From the NCBI RefSeq assembly GCF_007859915.1, contig NZ_SJPM01000026.1, forward strand, positions 1-41,248: a DNA stretch of 41,248 bases. Direction: 5' to 3'. This DNA comes from Neorhodopirellula pilleata (GTDB lineage: Bacteria; Planctomycetota; Planctomycetia; Pirellulales; Pirellulaceae). Of this stretch, positions 25,569 through 36,211 are shown one piece after another; the first letter of the stretch is position 1; each line of letters opens with the position of its first letter. Under the pieces are notes generated by a model. The model saw nothing but the letters and a program-made list of their open reading frames with translations, was not told the origin of the DNA and ran no database searches. Both the position numbers and the translations under genes were made by a program.

Positions 25569-26894
25569 CTACGCAGCCCGGCGTAGCGGCGTCGTTGATT
25601 GGAACGTTTGGACACCGCCTAACATTTCCATCGTGCGATCATAAGCACCGCGGTGCAACCGGACGAGTTCTTGAGCATGGCGTCCAAGGGTATCGGCGGA
25701 AGGAATGTCGGTGAGGCAGCGGCACACGAAGGTTTCAAGGGCTTCTGCGTTCTGGACTCGCACGGCAGCATCGGCGTCGATGAGTTGGTTGGCGATCAAA
25801 TCGAAGTTTTTGGTGTTTGGACCGAACGATGTGGCACATCCGTATCCGGCTGGCTCGAGCATATTCTGGCCGCCACGATCGCCGAAACTTCCTCCGACGG
25901 TCGCGATCTGAGCAACGCCCCACCAATGGCGAAGTTCACCCACCGTATCGATCAAGATGACTTCGTCATTGTCCCACGTGTCACTGCACTGATCATTGTC
26001 GTAACTTCGACGCAAAACACGATCGCCGCGTGCCTGAATCAGGTCGGCAACGGCGTCAAATCTCTCCGGATGCCGTGGCACCAGGATCAACCGCAACTCG
26101 GGATGTCGCGGACGCAATCGGTGGTAAACGTCCAACGCGATCTCTTCCTCGCCTGCCTGAGAACTTCCAAAGCACCAAACGCGAAGCCACGGATCAATGC
26201 CGGCCCAATCGGAACGTTCGATCACGTCAGGCGTATCTCTCGAATGAGGGGCGTTGTCGAATTTCAGTGATCCGGTCACATGCACTTTATCTGAATCGGC
26301 GCCGCACCGCACGAATCGATCCGCAGTGGCGGTGTCTTGGCAACCAACCGCAGTCAAACGCGAGAATGCCGGCGCAAGCCAGCGAGAAAATCTCAGATAA
26401 CCGGCGGCACTTCTTTCGCTCAATCGCCCGTTGACGACGCACACCGGGATTCGGAGCGAAGCCGCCGTTGCAATGAGGTTGGGCCAAAGCTCCAGTTCGG
26501 CCAGAATCAGCTGGTTGCATTTGAGATTCCGGATCGTTCGCTTGACCGCCCATGTGAAATCCAAAGGCGCAAAGAAGACACGGTCGGCACCAAAGTACTG
26601 GCAAGCTAGGTCGTATCCCGTATCGGTCGACGTGCTGACGACGATCGATATCTTTCCTGACTGAGATTCGAGCCGTTTGACTAGCTCGAGCAACAAGTTC
26701 ACTTCACCGACACTGACGGCATGAACCCAGACCGTCTTCCACGCATCTCCACGCAGCGCCGCTCCGCGTGATTTTGAAAGTCCAAAGACTTTTTCGAAGC
26801 GACCGCGGCGGTAACGTCCATGTCGAAGTGAGCGATACAGGATGACCGGCGATAAAGCCAACAAGGCCGTCAGGTAAAGGAAATTGAAGAACAT
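25569..26894 (-). CDS. waaA: 3-deoxy-D-manno-octulosonic acid (Kdo) transferase
   Basis: 441 residues, GT30 family. A hydrophobic N-terminal anchor (MFFNFLYLTALLALSPVILY) precedes the glycosyltransferase N-domain with WVHAVSVGEVNLL; E64 corresponds to the Glu that acts as base in WaaA/KdtA. Further conserved stretches are AELELWPNLI, VNGRLSERSAAGY, WCFGSSQAGEEEI, LILVPRHPERF and GGSFGDRGGQNMLEPA. The enzyme adds Kdo to the lipid A precursor at the inner face of the cytoplasmic membrane, implying this organism makes LPS. ATG 26894 is used because family members begin at the anchor; 24 upstream codons are open but lack support. It is not closely linked to other LPS genes here. Confidence 0.93.
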   Translation of the reverse strand: MFFNFLYLTALLALSPVILYRSLRHGRYRRGRFEKVFGLSKSRGAALRGDAWKTVWVHAVSVGEVNLLLELVKRLESQSGKISIVVSTSTDTGYDLACQYFGADRVFFAPLDFTWAVKRTIRNLKCNQLILAELELWPNLIATAASLRIPVCVVNGRLSERSAAGYLRFSRWLAPAFSRLTAVGCQDTATADRFVRCGADSDKVHVTGSLKFDNAPHSRDTPDVIERSDWAGIDPWLRVWCFGSSQAGEEEIALDVYHRLRPRHPELRLILVPRHPERFDAVADLIQARGDRVLRRSYDNDQCSDTWDNDEVILIDTVGELRHWWGVAQIATVGGSFGDRGGQNMLEPAGYGCATSFGPNTKNFDLIANQLIDADAAVRVQNAEALETFVCRCLTDIPSADTLGRHAQELVRLHRGAYDRTMEMLGGVQTFQSTTPLRRAA

Positions 26895-27029
26895 CCGTGT
26901 TCCGTTTGAATAGGGAAGGTAGTTTCTTGTCGCGTTATCCGGGGACTTACATCCCCGACAATTCATCTGTCGCCCTGTGGTCTATCAAAAAGCAGTGCTA
27001 CTTACTCGCCGGCAAGTTGATATTATTGA

Positions 27030-27211
27030 CCGTACCGCGTTAGCGGGCTGTTGATTAAATCGTAACCCGATGCGTCAGCGAGGGATTGAACGCCATTCAT
27101 TATCTATAAAGTATCCCTCGCTCACGCATCGGGTTTCGATGAGGACTAAATCAACAGCCCGTTAGCGGCGGTTAACGAATCACCAACCGGGGCTAACGCC
27201 CATCGGCTAAT
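27030..27211. repeat. Dispersed intergenic repeat, copy A, interrupted by a hairpin element
   Basis: The outer unit is CCGTACCG-CGTTAGCG (27030-27045) continued at 27160-27211, ending in GGGGCTAACGCCCATCGG. Its reverse complement is found uninterrupted at 40927-40986: the first 24 and last 29 bases are identical, separated by 7 different bases in both copies. It lies between secA and waaA in a 390-bp gap with no gene. Confidence 0.85.
27046..27159. mobile_element. 114-bp hairpin element (MITE-like) with 8-bp target duplication
   Basis: Begins GGCTGTTGATTaa and ends taAATCAACAGCC, giving imperfect terminal inverted repeats. Inside, two 21-bp arms (27066-27086 and 27113-27133, CCCGATGCGTcAGCGAGGG form) pair with one mismatch. 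The 8 bp CGTTAGCG stands on both sides (27038-27045, 27160-27167), and the homologous site at 40927-40986 has only one copy. It codes for nothing. The related end GGGCTGTTGATTTA also abuts copy B, so an origin by recombination between repeats is possible. Confidence 0.7.
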
Positions 27212-27284
27212 CGATGTAATTCGGTATACGACTCAATCAACACACCGTCGCGCCTCCGCGTTAGACGGTTGCGGCGCAGCCGCG

Positions 27285-30998
<3,714 letters not shown>

Positions 30999-31103
30999 AT
31001 GTGAAAAGGGGTGTGCGTTGCGGCGGCGGTCGAAAGAGAAAAAAAGCGTTCGGTTTGCGTAAACCGTGCCAAGTTCCAACGTTACGGGTTCTGAGAAACT
31101 GGG

Positions 31104-31964
31104 TCAACTGCGATCGACGCTCATGGGCTGGTCCAGAAACACATCTTTTTCGCGTCGGGAAGCCCAAACTTGGTAATCCTGCGGATCAGGATGCGTCATT
31201 TTGGCGGATTTTTGTAGTTCCAGCGGCAGCGAACGCAAACGCCGGGCCAGCTCGTCCATGGCAAACCGTTCGCTATAGTAATGCCCGACCATCCCCAAAG
31301 AAATGCCCGTATTTTCCGCTTCCAAGCATGCATGGAAGGTGGCTTCGCCGGTCAGTAACAAGTCGCACCCGGCTCGCATCGCGGCGGATACGAAACTTCC
31401 GCCGCTGCCACAGGCAACCCCCACCCGGCGGACCGGGCGGTCCGGCACGCCAGCCAACCGCGGCCGGGTCGCGGCACAAAATCGGACGGCCCGGTCGAGG
31501 ATCTGCGCCGCGGTCTCGGGAACTGGACCTGTCAATTTCCCCACCCGACCGCTTCCGACTTGAGGATCACTCGGATCGGGAATCATCGGCTTCACGTCGG
31601 TCAACCCGAGCGCGGCGGCCCATTGTTCGTTAATGCCACCAGCGGCGGAGTCCATCGCCGTGTGGGCACTGTACAAACTGATCCCCGCCCTCGACAACCG
31701 CCACAAGAGTCCGCCCGAGGGCGAGTCGGTCGTGATCTTGTTGACGGCTTTGAAAGGAAACGGATGGTGGGCGATGATCAAATCGACCTTTTCATCTTCG
31801 GCTTCGGCAACGACGTCAAGCGTGATCGTCAGACACGTCATCACCCGCCGGGCTGGCGACCACCGATCGCCCAACAGCAATCCCACATTGTCCCAGTCCT
31901 CCGCCAATCGCAACGGAGCGATTTGGGCCATCGCTTGACAAACATGTTCAACCAGCAGCGTCAT
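31104..31964 (-). CDS. Nif3/DUF34 family metal-binding protein (GTP cyclohydrolase 1 type 2-like)
   Basis: 286 residues. Family motifs are EDWDNVGLLLG (22-32), DLIIAHHPFPF (61-71, HH at 66-67) and YSAHTAMDSAAGGIN (98-112), which supply the di-metal ligands, plus the late VACGSGGSF and TGEATFHACLEAE. The biochemical role of the family is unsettled; proposals include metal trafficking and GTP cyclohydrolase activity. ATG 31964 lies 8 bp after the zwf stop, so the pair is probably co-transcribed. A frame running 29 codons further upstream would overlap zwf and is rejected. Confidence 0.9.
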   Translation of the reverse strand: MTLLVEHVCQAMAQIAPLRLAEDWDNVGLLLGDRWSPARRVMTCLTITLDVVAEAEDEKVDLIIAHHPFPFKAVNKITTDSPSGGLLWRLSRAGISLYSAHTAMDSAAGGINEQWAAALGLTDVKPMIPDPSDPQVGSGRVGKLTGPVPETAAQILDRAVRFCAATRPRLAGVPDRPVRRVGVACGSGGSFVSAAMRAGCDLLLTGEATFHACLEAENTGISLGMVGHYYSERFAMDELARRLRSLPLELQKSAKMTHPDPQDYQVWASRREKDVFLDQPMSVDRS

Positions 31965-31972
31965 CCGTCCGT

Positions 31973-33427
31973 TCAATTGAGGACCGGACAAACGTCGAAC
32001 CACTCGCGTTTTTGTTTTTGCATCCACTCGGACGCCTCGACGGGGCCCCACAATCCCGTTGGATAAATGTGTAGCGGTGGGGCGGCGGGGCTTTTCCAGG
32101 CTTCAATGATCGGGTCAATGATGCCCCACGCCAATTCGACTTCATCCCCGCGGGCGAACAAACTCGCGTCGCCTTGGACCGCGTCGAGCAGCAATCGCTG
32201 GTAGGCGTCGGGCATCGCATCACCGCCGATGCTGTCTTGAAAATTAAAGTCGAGGTGATTGGTTCGGGTTTTCATTCCCGCGTCGGGCACTTTCGTTTCG
32301 AAGTGCAATTGGATGCCTTCGGCCGGTTGGACTTGGATGACCAACCGGTTTCCCATCGGCACGCGAGATTTTTCACCGAACATCATATGCGGAACGTTTT
32401 TGAATTGGATGACGATCTGAGTCGTGCGGCACGACATGCCTTTGCCCGATCGCAAGAAGAACGGCACGCCCCGCCAACGCCAATTGTCGCAGTACAGTTT
32501 CAACGCCGCATAGGTTTCCGTTTGGCTGCCCTTGGGAACGCCTTCTTCACTCAAGTAGCCTTCGTATTGGCCCCGCATCGTTTGGCTCGCGAAATCGCCA
32601 CCGGTCATTTTTCGAACCGAGTGCAGAACCTTGACCTTTTCGTCACGCACCATTGTCGATTCATACTTCGCGGGCGGTTCCATCGCGGTGATCATCATCA
32701 ATTGCAAGAGATGGTTCTGGAACATATCTCGCAAGATGCCGCTGGTGTCGTAATATCCCGCACGACGTCCGATGACGACTTCTTCGGCCACCGTGATCTG
32801 GACATGGTCGACGAAGTTGCGGTTCCACAGCGGTTCGAAAATGCTGTTGGCGAAACGCAAGGCAAAGATGTTCTGAACGGTTTCTTTGCCGAGGTAGTGA
32901 TCGATCCGGTAGATTTGGTCTTCGCTGAACACGCCGTGAATGCGGACGTTGAGTTCCTTGGCGGTCTTCAGATCGGTGCCGAAGGGTTTTTCGATGATGA
33001 TCCGGCGGGTGCCGTTGTCTTCGGATGCCAAACCGGCTTTGCCGAGTTGAGCAATCGCGGGCTCGTAGAGTTGCGGCATCGTCGAGAGGTAGTAGACCCG
33101 TCCGGTCGGTTGCCCCTCCTCGATTTCGCTCAGAAACTTGGCGAGCTGAGCGAAGGAATCGGCGTCTTGTATATCGCCGGGTTGATAATAGATGCGAGGT
33201 GCGAAGGTCTCCCAAGCTTCAGCCGAGAAGGATTTGCCGGCAAATTTCGCGGTCGTTTCCCGCAGGCTCTCGCGCCAAGCGTCGTGTTCGTATGGACTCC
33301 GGGACACGCCAACGATCCGAGTTTGGTCAGGCAGGCGTCCTTTTTTATGCAGTCGATAAAGTGCCGGAATCAGTTTGCGGCTGGTCAAATCGCCGCTGGC
33401 ACCAAAAATCACGATCGTGTTGGACAT
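31973..33427 (-). CDS. zwf: Glucose-6-phosphate 1-dehydrogenase
   Basis: 484 residues, the usual length. It oxidises glucose 6-phosphate to 6-phosphogluconolactone with NADP(+) or NAD(+) at the head of the oxidative pentose phosphate pathway. The Rossmann fingerprint is GASGDLTSRKLIP at 9-21, and the active-site signature RIDHYLGKE carries the catalytic His and substrate Lys. Later FLRSGKGM and the C-terminal dimer region are intact. The IS630 element ends 105 bp upstream of ATG 33427, so its native promoter or any read-through from the carboxypeptidase gene may be disturbed. Confidence 0.97.
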   Translation of the reverse strand: MSNTIVIFGASGDLTSRKLIPALYRLHKKGRLPDQTRIVGVSRSPYEHDAWRESLRETTAKFAGKSFSAEAWETFAPRIYYQPGDIQDADSFAQLAKFLSEIEEGQPTGRVYYLSTMPQLYEPAIAQLGKAGLASEDNGTRRIIIEKPFGTDLKTAKELNVRIHGVFSEDQIYRIDHYLGKETVQNIFALRFANSIFEPLWNRNFVDHVQITVAEEVVIGRRAGYYDTSGILRDMFQNHLLQLMMITAMEPPAKYESTMVRDEKVKVLHSVRKMTGGDFASQTMRGQYEGYLSEEGVPKGSQTETYAALKLYCDNWRWRGVPFFLRSGKGMSCRTTQIVIQFKNVPHMMFGEKSRVPMGNRLVIQVQPAEGIQLHFETKVPDAGMKTRTNHLDFNFQDSIGGDAMPDAYQRLLLDAVQGDASLFARGDEVELAWGIIDPIIEAWKSPAAPPLHIYPTGLWGPVEASEWMQKQKREWFDVCPVLN

Positions 33428-33529
33428 GAAATATCAACTTTTGCGAGGAACCCGACTGAAATCTCCTGACGTACTGTAAAACGTGTCCTAGCGTCCGGCG
33501 AGTCCCCTTCTGCCACCCGGTGTGGTTCG

Positions 33530-33562
33530 TAGTATTCCATCGCAGCTTGGTTTTCGGGTAGA
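33530..33562 (+). repeat. IS630 left terminal inverted repeat (with TA)
   Basis: Matches the reverse complement of 34745-34777 at 28 of 33 positions. The first two bases are the TA target duplication. Confidence 0.88.
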
Positions 33563-33607
33563 AAAAGGTCTTTAAGCCCCTCTTCCCCCGAGACCACGGA
33601 CGGTCGA

Positions 33608-34770
33608 ATGTCAAACCGCAAGCTCTATCGTATCAAGCTGACAGACGAAGAACGCGAAACCTTTGCCAAGGTAGCCACCGGTAAACGTGGCAAGCTGAAC
33701 ATCGCCGCCTGGAAAGTGCAACGCGCAAACGCGATGCTCAAGTGCGATGAAGGCCACGACGGTCCAGCGTGGCAAGATCAACAAATTGCTGAAGCCTTTG
33801 GTGTGACGACACGATCGTTGGAGAACTGGCGAAAGCAAGCGACCGAGCAAGGGCCGATGAGCCTTTTGGAACGTAAGCAGCGTCAGAGCCCGCCAACGCC
33901 TCCCATTCTCGACGGAGAGAAAGAAGCAAAACTAACCAAGATTGCCTGTTCGACTCCTCCAGAAGGACGTTCCCGATGGACTCTCCAACTGCTGGCCGAC
34001 AAGCTTGTTGAGCTGGAGGTGGTTGAATCGATCTCGGCCGATACGGTCGGACGTGTCCAAAAAAAAACGAGTTGAAGCCGTGGCAGCGTTCGATGTGGTG
34101 CATTCCACCTGAGCAAGACGCAGCGTTTGTCGCTGCCATGGAACAGGTATTGAGCGTTTATCATCGTCCTTACGACCCCCTGCGTCCGGTAGTCAATATG
34201 GACGAACAGCCGATTCAGTTGGTTTCGCATTCGCGGGCGCCGTTGCCAATGCGTCCTGGGGATTCGGCTAAGATTGATTACGAATACGTTCGCGAAGGCA
34301 TGTGTAACGCATTCATGTTTGTCCAGCCCCTTGCCGGTTGGCGTGAGGTTCACGTCAGCACAACGAAGACGGCTTTGGATTGGGCCCACTTTATCAAGTG
34401 GCTCGTTGACCATCCTCGCTTTGCGAGCGCCGAGCGAATCACGTTGGTATGCGACAATTTAAATACTCACTGCGCCGGTTCGCTGTATGCGGCCTTTGCA
34501 CCGGAGGAAGCATCTCGCATTCTCAGTAAGCTGGAGATCGTTTTCACACCCAAGCACGGCAGTTGGCTGAACATGGCCGAGCCTGAGCTAAGCGTGATGA
34601 CGCGACAGTGCTTCTCTGACCGCGTCGGAAGCCAAGCTGAGGCAAACGAGCGAATTACCAAGTGGTATGCCGCGCGAAACGAGCGTCAAACGGGAATCGA
34701 TTGGCAGTTCACGACCGCAGACGCTCGGATCAAATTAAGACGCCTCTACCCGAAAATTGAGCTGCGATAG
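33608..34770 (+). CDS. IS630 transposase, two frames joined by -1 frameshift
   Basis: First frame 33608-34075 (155 codons): DNA-binding part with the helix-turn-helix DQQIAEAFGVTTRSLENWRK. Second frame, ending at 34770: DDE catalytic domain with VVNMDEQPIQL, VCDNLNTH and HGSWLNMAEPELSVM, the DDE triad segments of IS630. A run of nine A at 34059-34067 lies at the junction. Slipping back one base after the second AAA gives ...VGRVQKKNELKPWQ..., and KKNELKPW is the conserved family sequence, so the fused product of about 387 residues is the real transposase. The second frame's own TTG start is unlikely. The alternative is that the run of A is a disabling mutation. Confidence 0.9.
34059..34067 (+). 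promoter_or_regulatory. A9 slippery site for -1 frameshifting in IS630 transposase
   Basis: In-frame codons CAA AAA AAA ACG become AAA AAC after a -1 slip, restoring the conserved family reading. The zero-frame stop TGA lies 6 bases further on (34073-34075). No strong downstream stem was seen. Confidence 0.7.
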
Positions 34771-34777
34771 ACTACTA
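34745..34777 (-). repeat. IS630 right terminal inverted repeat (with TA)
   Basis: Right end of the element. It contains the last transposase codons, and its outermost TAG also serves, on the minus strand, as the stop codon of the carboxypeptidase gene. Confidence 0.88.
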
Positions 34778-36070
34778 GCGAGAGATCGTCTCGTCGGCCG
34801 AGCCGGAAACGAGGCGAATGACGGGTTTGTTTTCTTGATCCGGTGTCCCTTTGGCGGGCAAATCCAGTAAGAGTTCCATCATTTCCTCAGCCGCACCTCC
34901 GGCCACGCGGCGGATCGTTTCGCGGTCGGTTTCGTCGCCGAACTCGTACGTGACAGCCGTCACGCCGAGCGTTCGATCGACCCACGCTTTGCTCGTGCTT
35001 CGGTGTGCATTGTGGTTGGCATCGACACTCACGTCGTAACCCGGAAAGCGTTTCTGAATCGATGCAAACCATCGCTGCGTGAAACCGGCCGGAAAGATCT
35101 GGGGGTTGTGCGCGGGGATATAGAACACGTCTTCGTATGTGCTATGAAAATCAACAAACAAACACAAACGATTTTCACCGGCGCGGCGACACTGGAGCAC
35201 TTGGTCGCGAACTGCGCGTGTTTCCGGTTGAGTGAAGTGTGACCAATCTCGGTTCAGGTCCACGCCATTGGCATTGCACCGCCAGTGGCCGTGATGCACG
35301 CCATCGGGATTGACCGTCGGGATGACAACGGCCGCAAATCGTTTGCGAAATTTTTTGGCCAAGGGCGTGTCGGAGGCGACCGCGTCGACGAAATGCAGCA
35401 TTCCGATCGCGCCGGTAACCTCCGGTGGATGCTGGCGAGCGATCAAAAAAATGTAGTCGGGGTCGTCGCACTCGGTGATCGTCAGTTGCTCGACCGATCT
35501 GCCTTGAACCGATCGTCCGATTGGTTTCTTGTCGACGTGCGGCAAGCGAGTCAGTTGATTGGACCACTGCGAGATTTCATCGGTCGAGAGGAGTTCCTGA
35601 CCCGCGATCCACAAAGGTTTTTCATCGGCGTGGACTAGCAATTCGACGTCTTGCAGCGTGTTGCTGGTTCGAGTGACCAAGTGGGCGGCCGACTGCCAAC
35701 GTTCGCCATCGCGGCTGATTTTCGGGTCGTAACGATGGGATCCACCGACGTAATGCAAAAGGACTCGAACCGATTTCGGTCGGCTCGATTGAATCCGAAA
35801 CGCGTACCAAGCGCTGTCGTTGATCGGATCAGATTCGGGTTCGATCGTGATCGCAAAGGCGTCGGAGCTGATCTGTTGGCATTGACTCATCCGTCCGCCG
35901 GGAAAGTCGCTGGTGATCGTCACTCCACCGTCACGACTGGCGAAATCCGCTCCGCCATTTGGCAGGATCCCGTCCGCCGTTGCGGTGGAAGCTAACCATC
36001 CGATCACCCCAAAAGGGATGATCCAACAAAGTAAGGTGCAAAACGGAGGAACGGGAGCGTCGAATCTCAT
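34775..36070 (-). CDS. Secreted M14 zinc carboxypeptidase, 3' end altered by the IS
   Basis: 431 residues. Signal peptide at 1-32 (hydrophobic CTLLCWIIPFGVIGWLAS, cleavage after STATA). An N-terminal beta domain (about 40-170) as in cytosolic-carboxypeptidase-like M14 proteins precedes the catalytic domain: zinc ligands H214 and E217 in RQHPPE and H309 in VDFHST, substrate-binding NRDW (272-275) and the catalytic Glu in TYEFGDE (E376). All key residues are present, so an active periplasmic or secreted peptidase is expected. ATG 36070 has GGAG 8 bp upstream. The TAG stop is built from the IS end; removing the IS would continue the frame for 40 codons to 33409. The catalytic domain itself is complete, so activity may be unaffected. 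Confidence 0.88.
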   Translation of the reverse strand: MRFDAPVPPFCTLLCWIIPFGVIGWLASTATADGILPNGGADFASRDGGVTITSDFPGGRMSQCQQISSDAFAITIEPESDPINDSAWYAFRIQSSRPKSVRVLLHYVGGSHRYDPKISRDGERWQSAAHLVTRTSNTLQDVELLVHADEKPLWIAGQELLSTDEISQWSNQLTRLPHVDKKPIGRSVQGRSVEQLTITECDDPDYIFLIARQHPPEVTGAIGMLHFVDAVASDTPLAKKFRKRFAAVVIPTVNPDGVHHGHWRCNANGVDLNRDWSHFTQPETRAVRDQVLQCRRAGENRLCLFVDFHSTYEDVFYIPAHNPQIFPAGFTQRWFASIQKRFPGYDVSVDANHNAHRSTSKAWVDRTLGVTAVTYEFGDETDRETIRRVAGGAAEEMMELLLDLPAKGTPDQENKPVIRLVSGSADETISR

Positions 36071-36122
36071 TAGGGGCACTCCATGCCAATGAACTCGGGC
36101 CACTTCGGCTTGCCAAGGTGGA

Positions 36123-36167
36123 GCCGACCGCGGCGGGGCCAGCCACGTCAGGCTGGGGTGGGTCGGC
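36123..36167. repeat. Double-stem fold between kinase and carboxypeptidase genes
   Basis: Outer arms GCCGACC (36123-36129) and GGTCGGC (36161-36167) enclose an inner perfect stem CCAGCC (36139-36144) / GGCTGG (36151-36156) with loop ACGTCA. It lies between two minus-strand genes. No T-run follows on the minus strand, so a dispersed repeat or RNA-processing element is likelier than a simple terminator. Confidence 0.6.
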
Positions 36168-36211
36168 AAGAACGTCGGGAGTTTAGAACAACCACCCGAT
36201 CCGCGGCAATA

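Larger units (their letters stand above)
33532..34775 (+). mobile_element. IS630-family insertion sequence, complete
   Basis: Terminal inverted repeats pair 33530-33562 with 34745-34777 (TAGTATTCCATCGCAGC against TAGTAGTCTATCGCAGC, both ending in TTTTCGGGTAGA; 5 mismatches in 33). A TA stands at each outer edge (33530-33531, 34776-34777), the target duplication expected of IS630/Tc1-mariner elements. Between them lies a two-frame transposase gene. The element sits between zwf and an M14 carboxypeptidase gene, opposite to their direction. Confidence 0.92.

Noticed and set aside
32174..33469. 431-codon open frame on the plus strand opposite zwf
   Set aside because: It lies wholly antisense to a textbook zwf. 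Its protein is rich in His/Arg/Asp in the pattern produced by reading a GC-rich gene backwards, and it shows no motifs.
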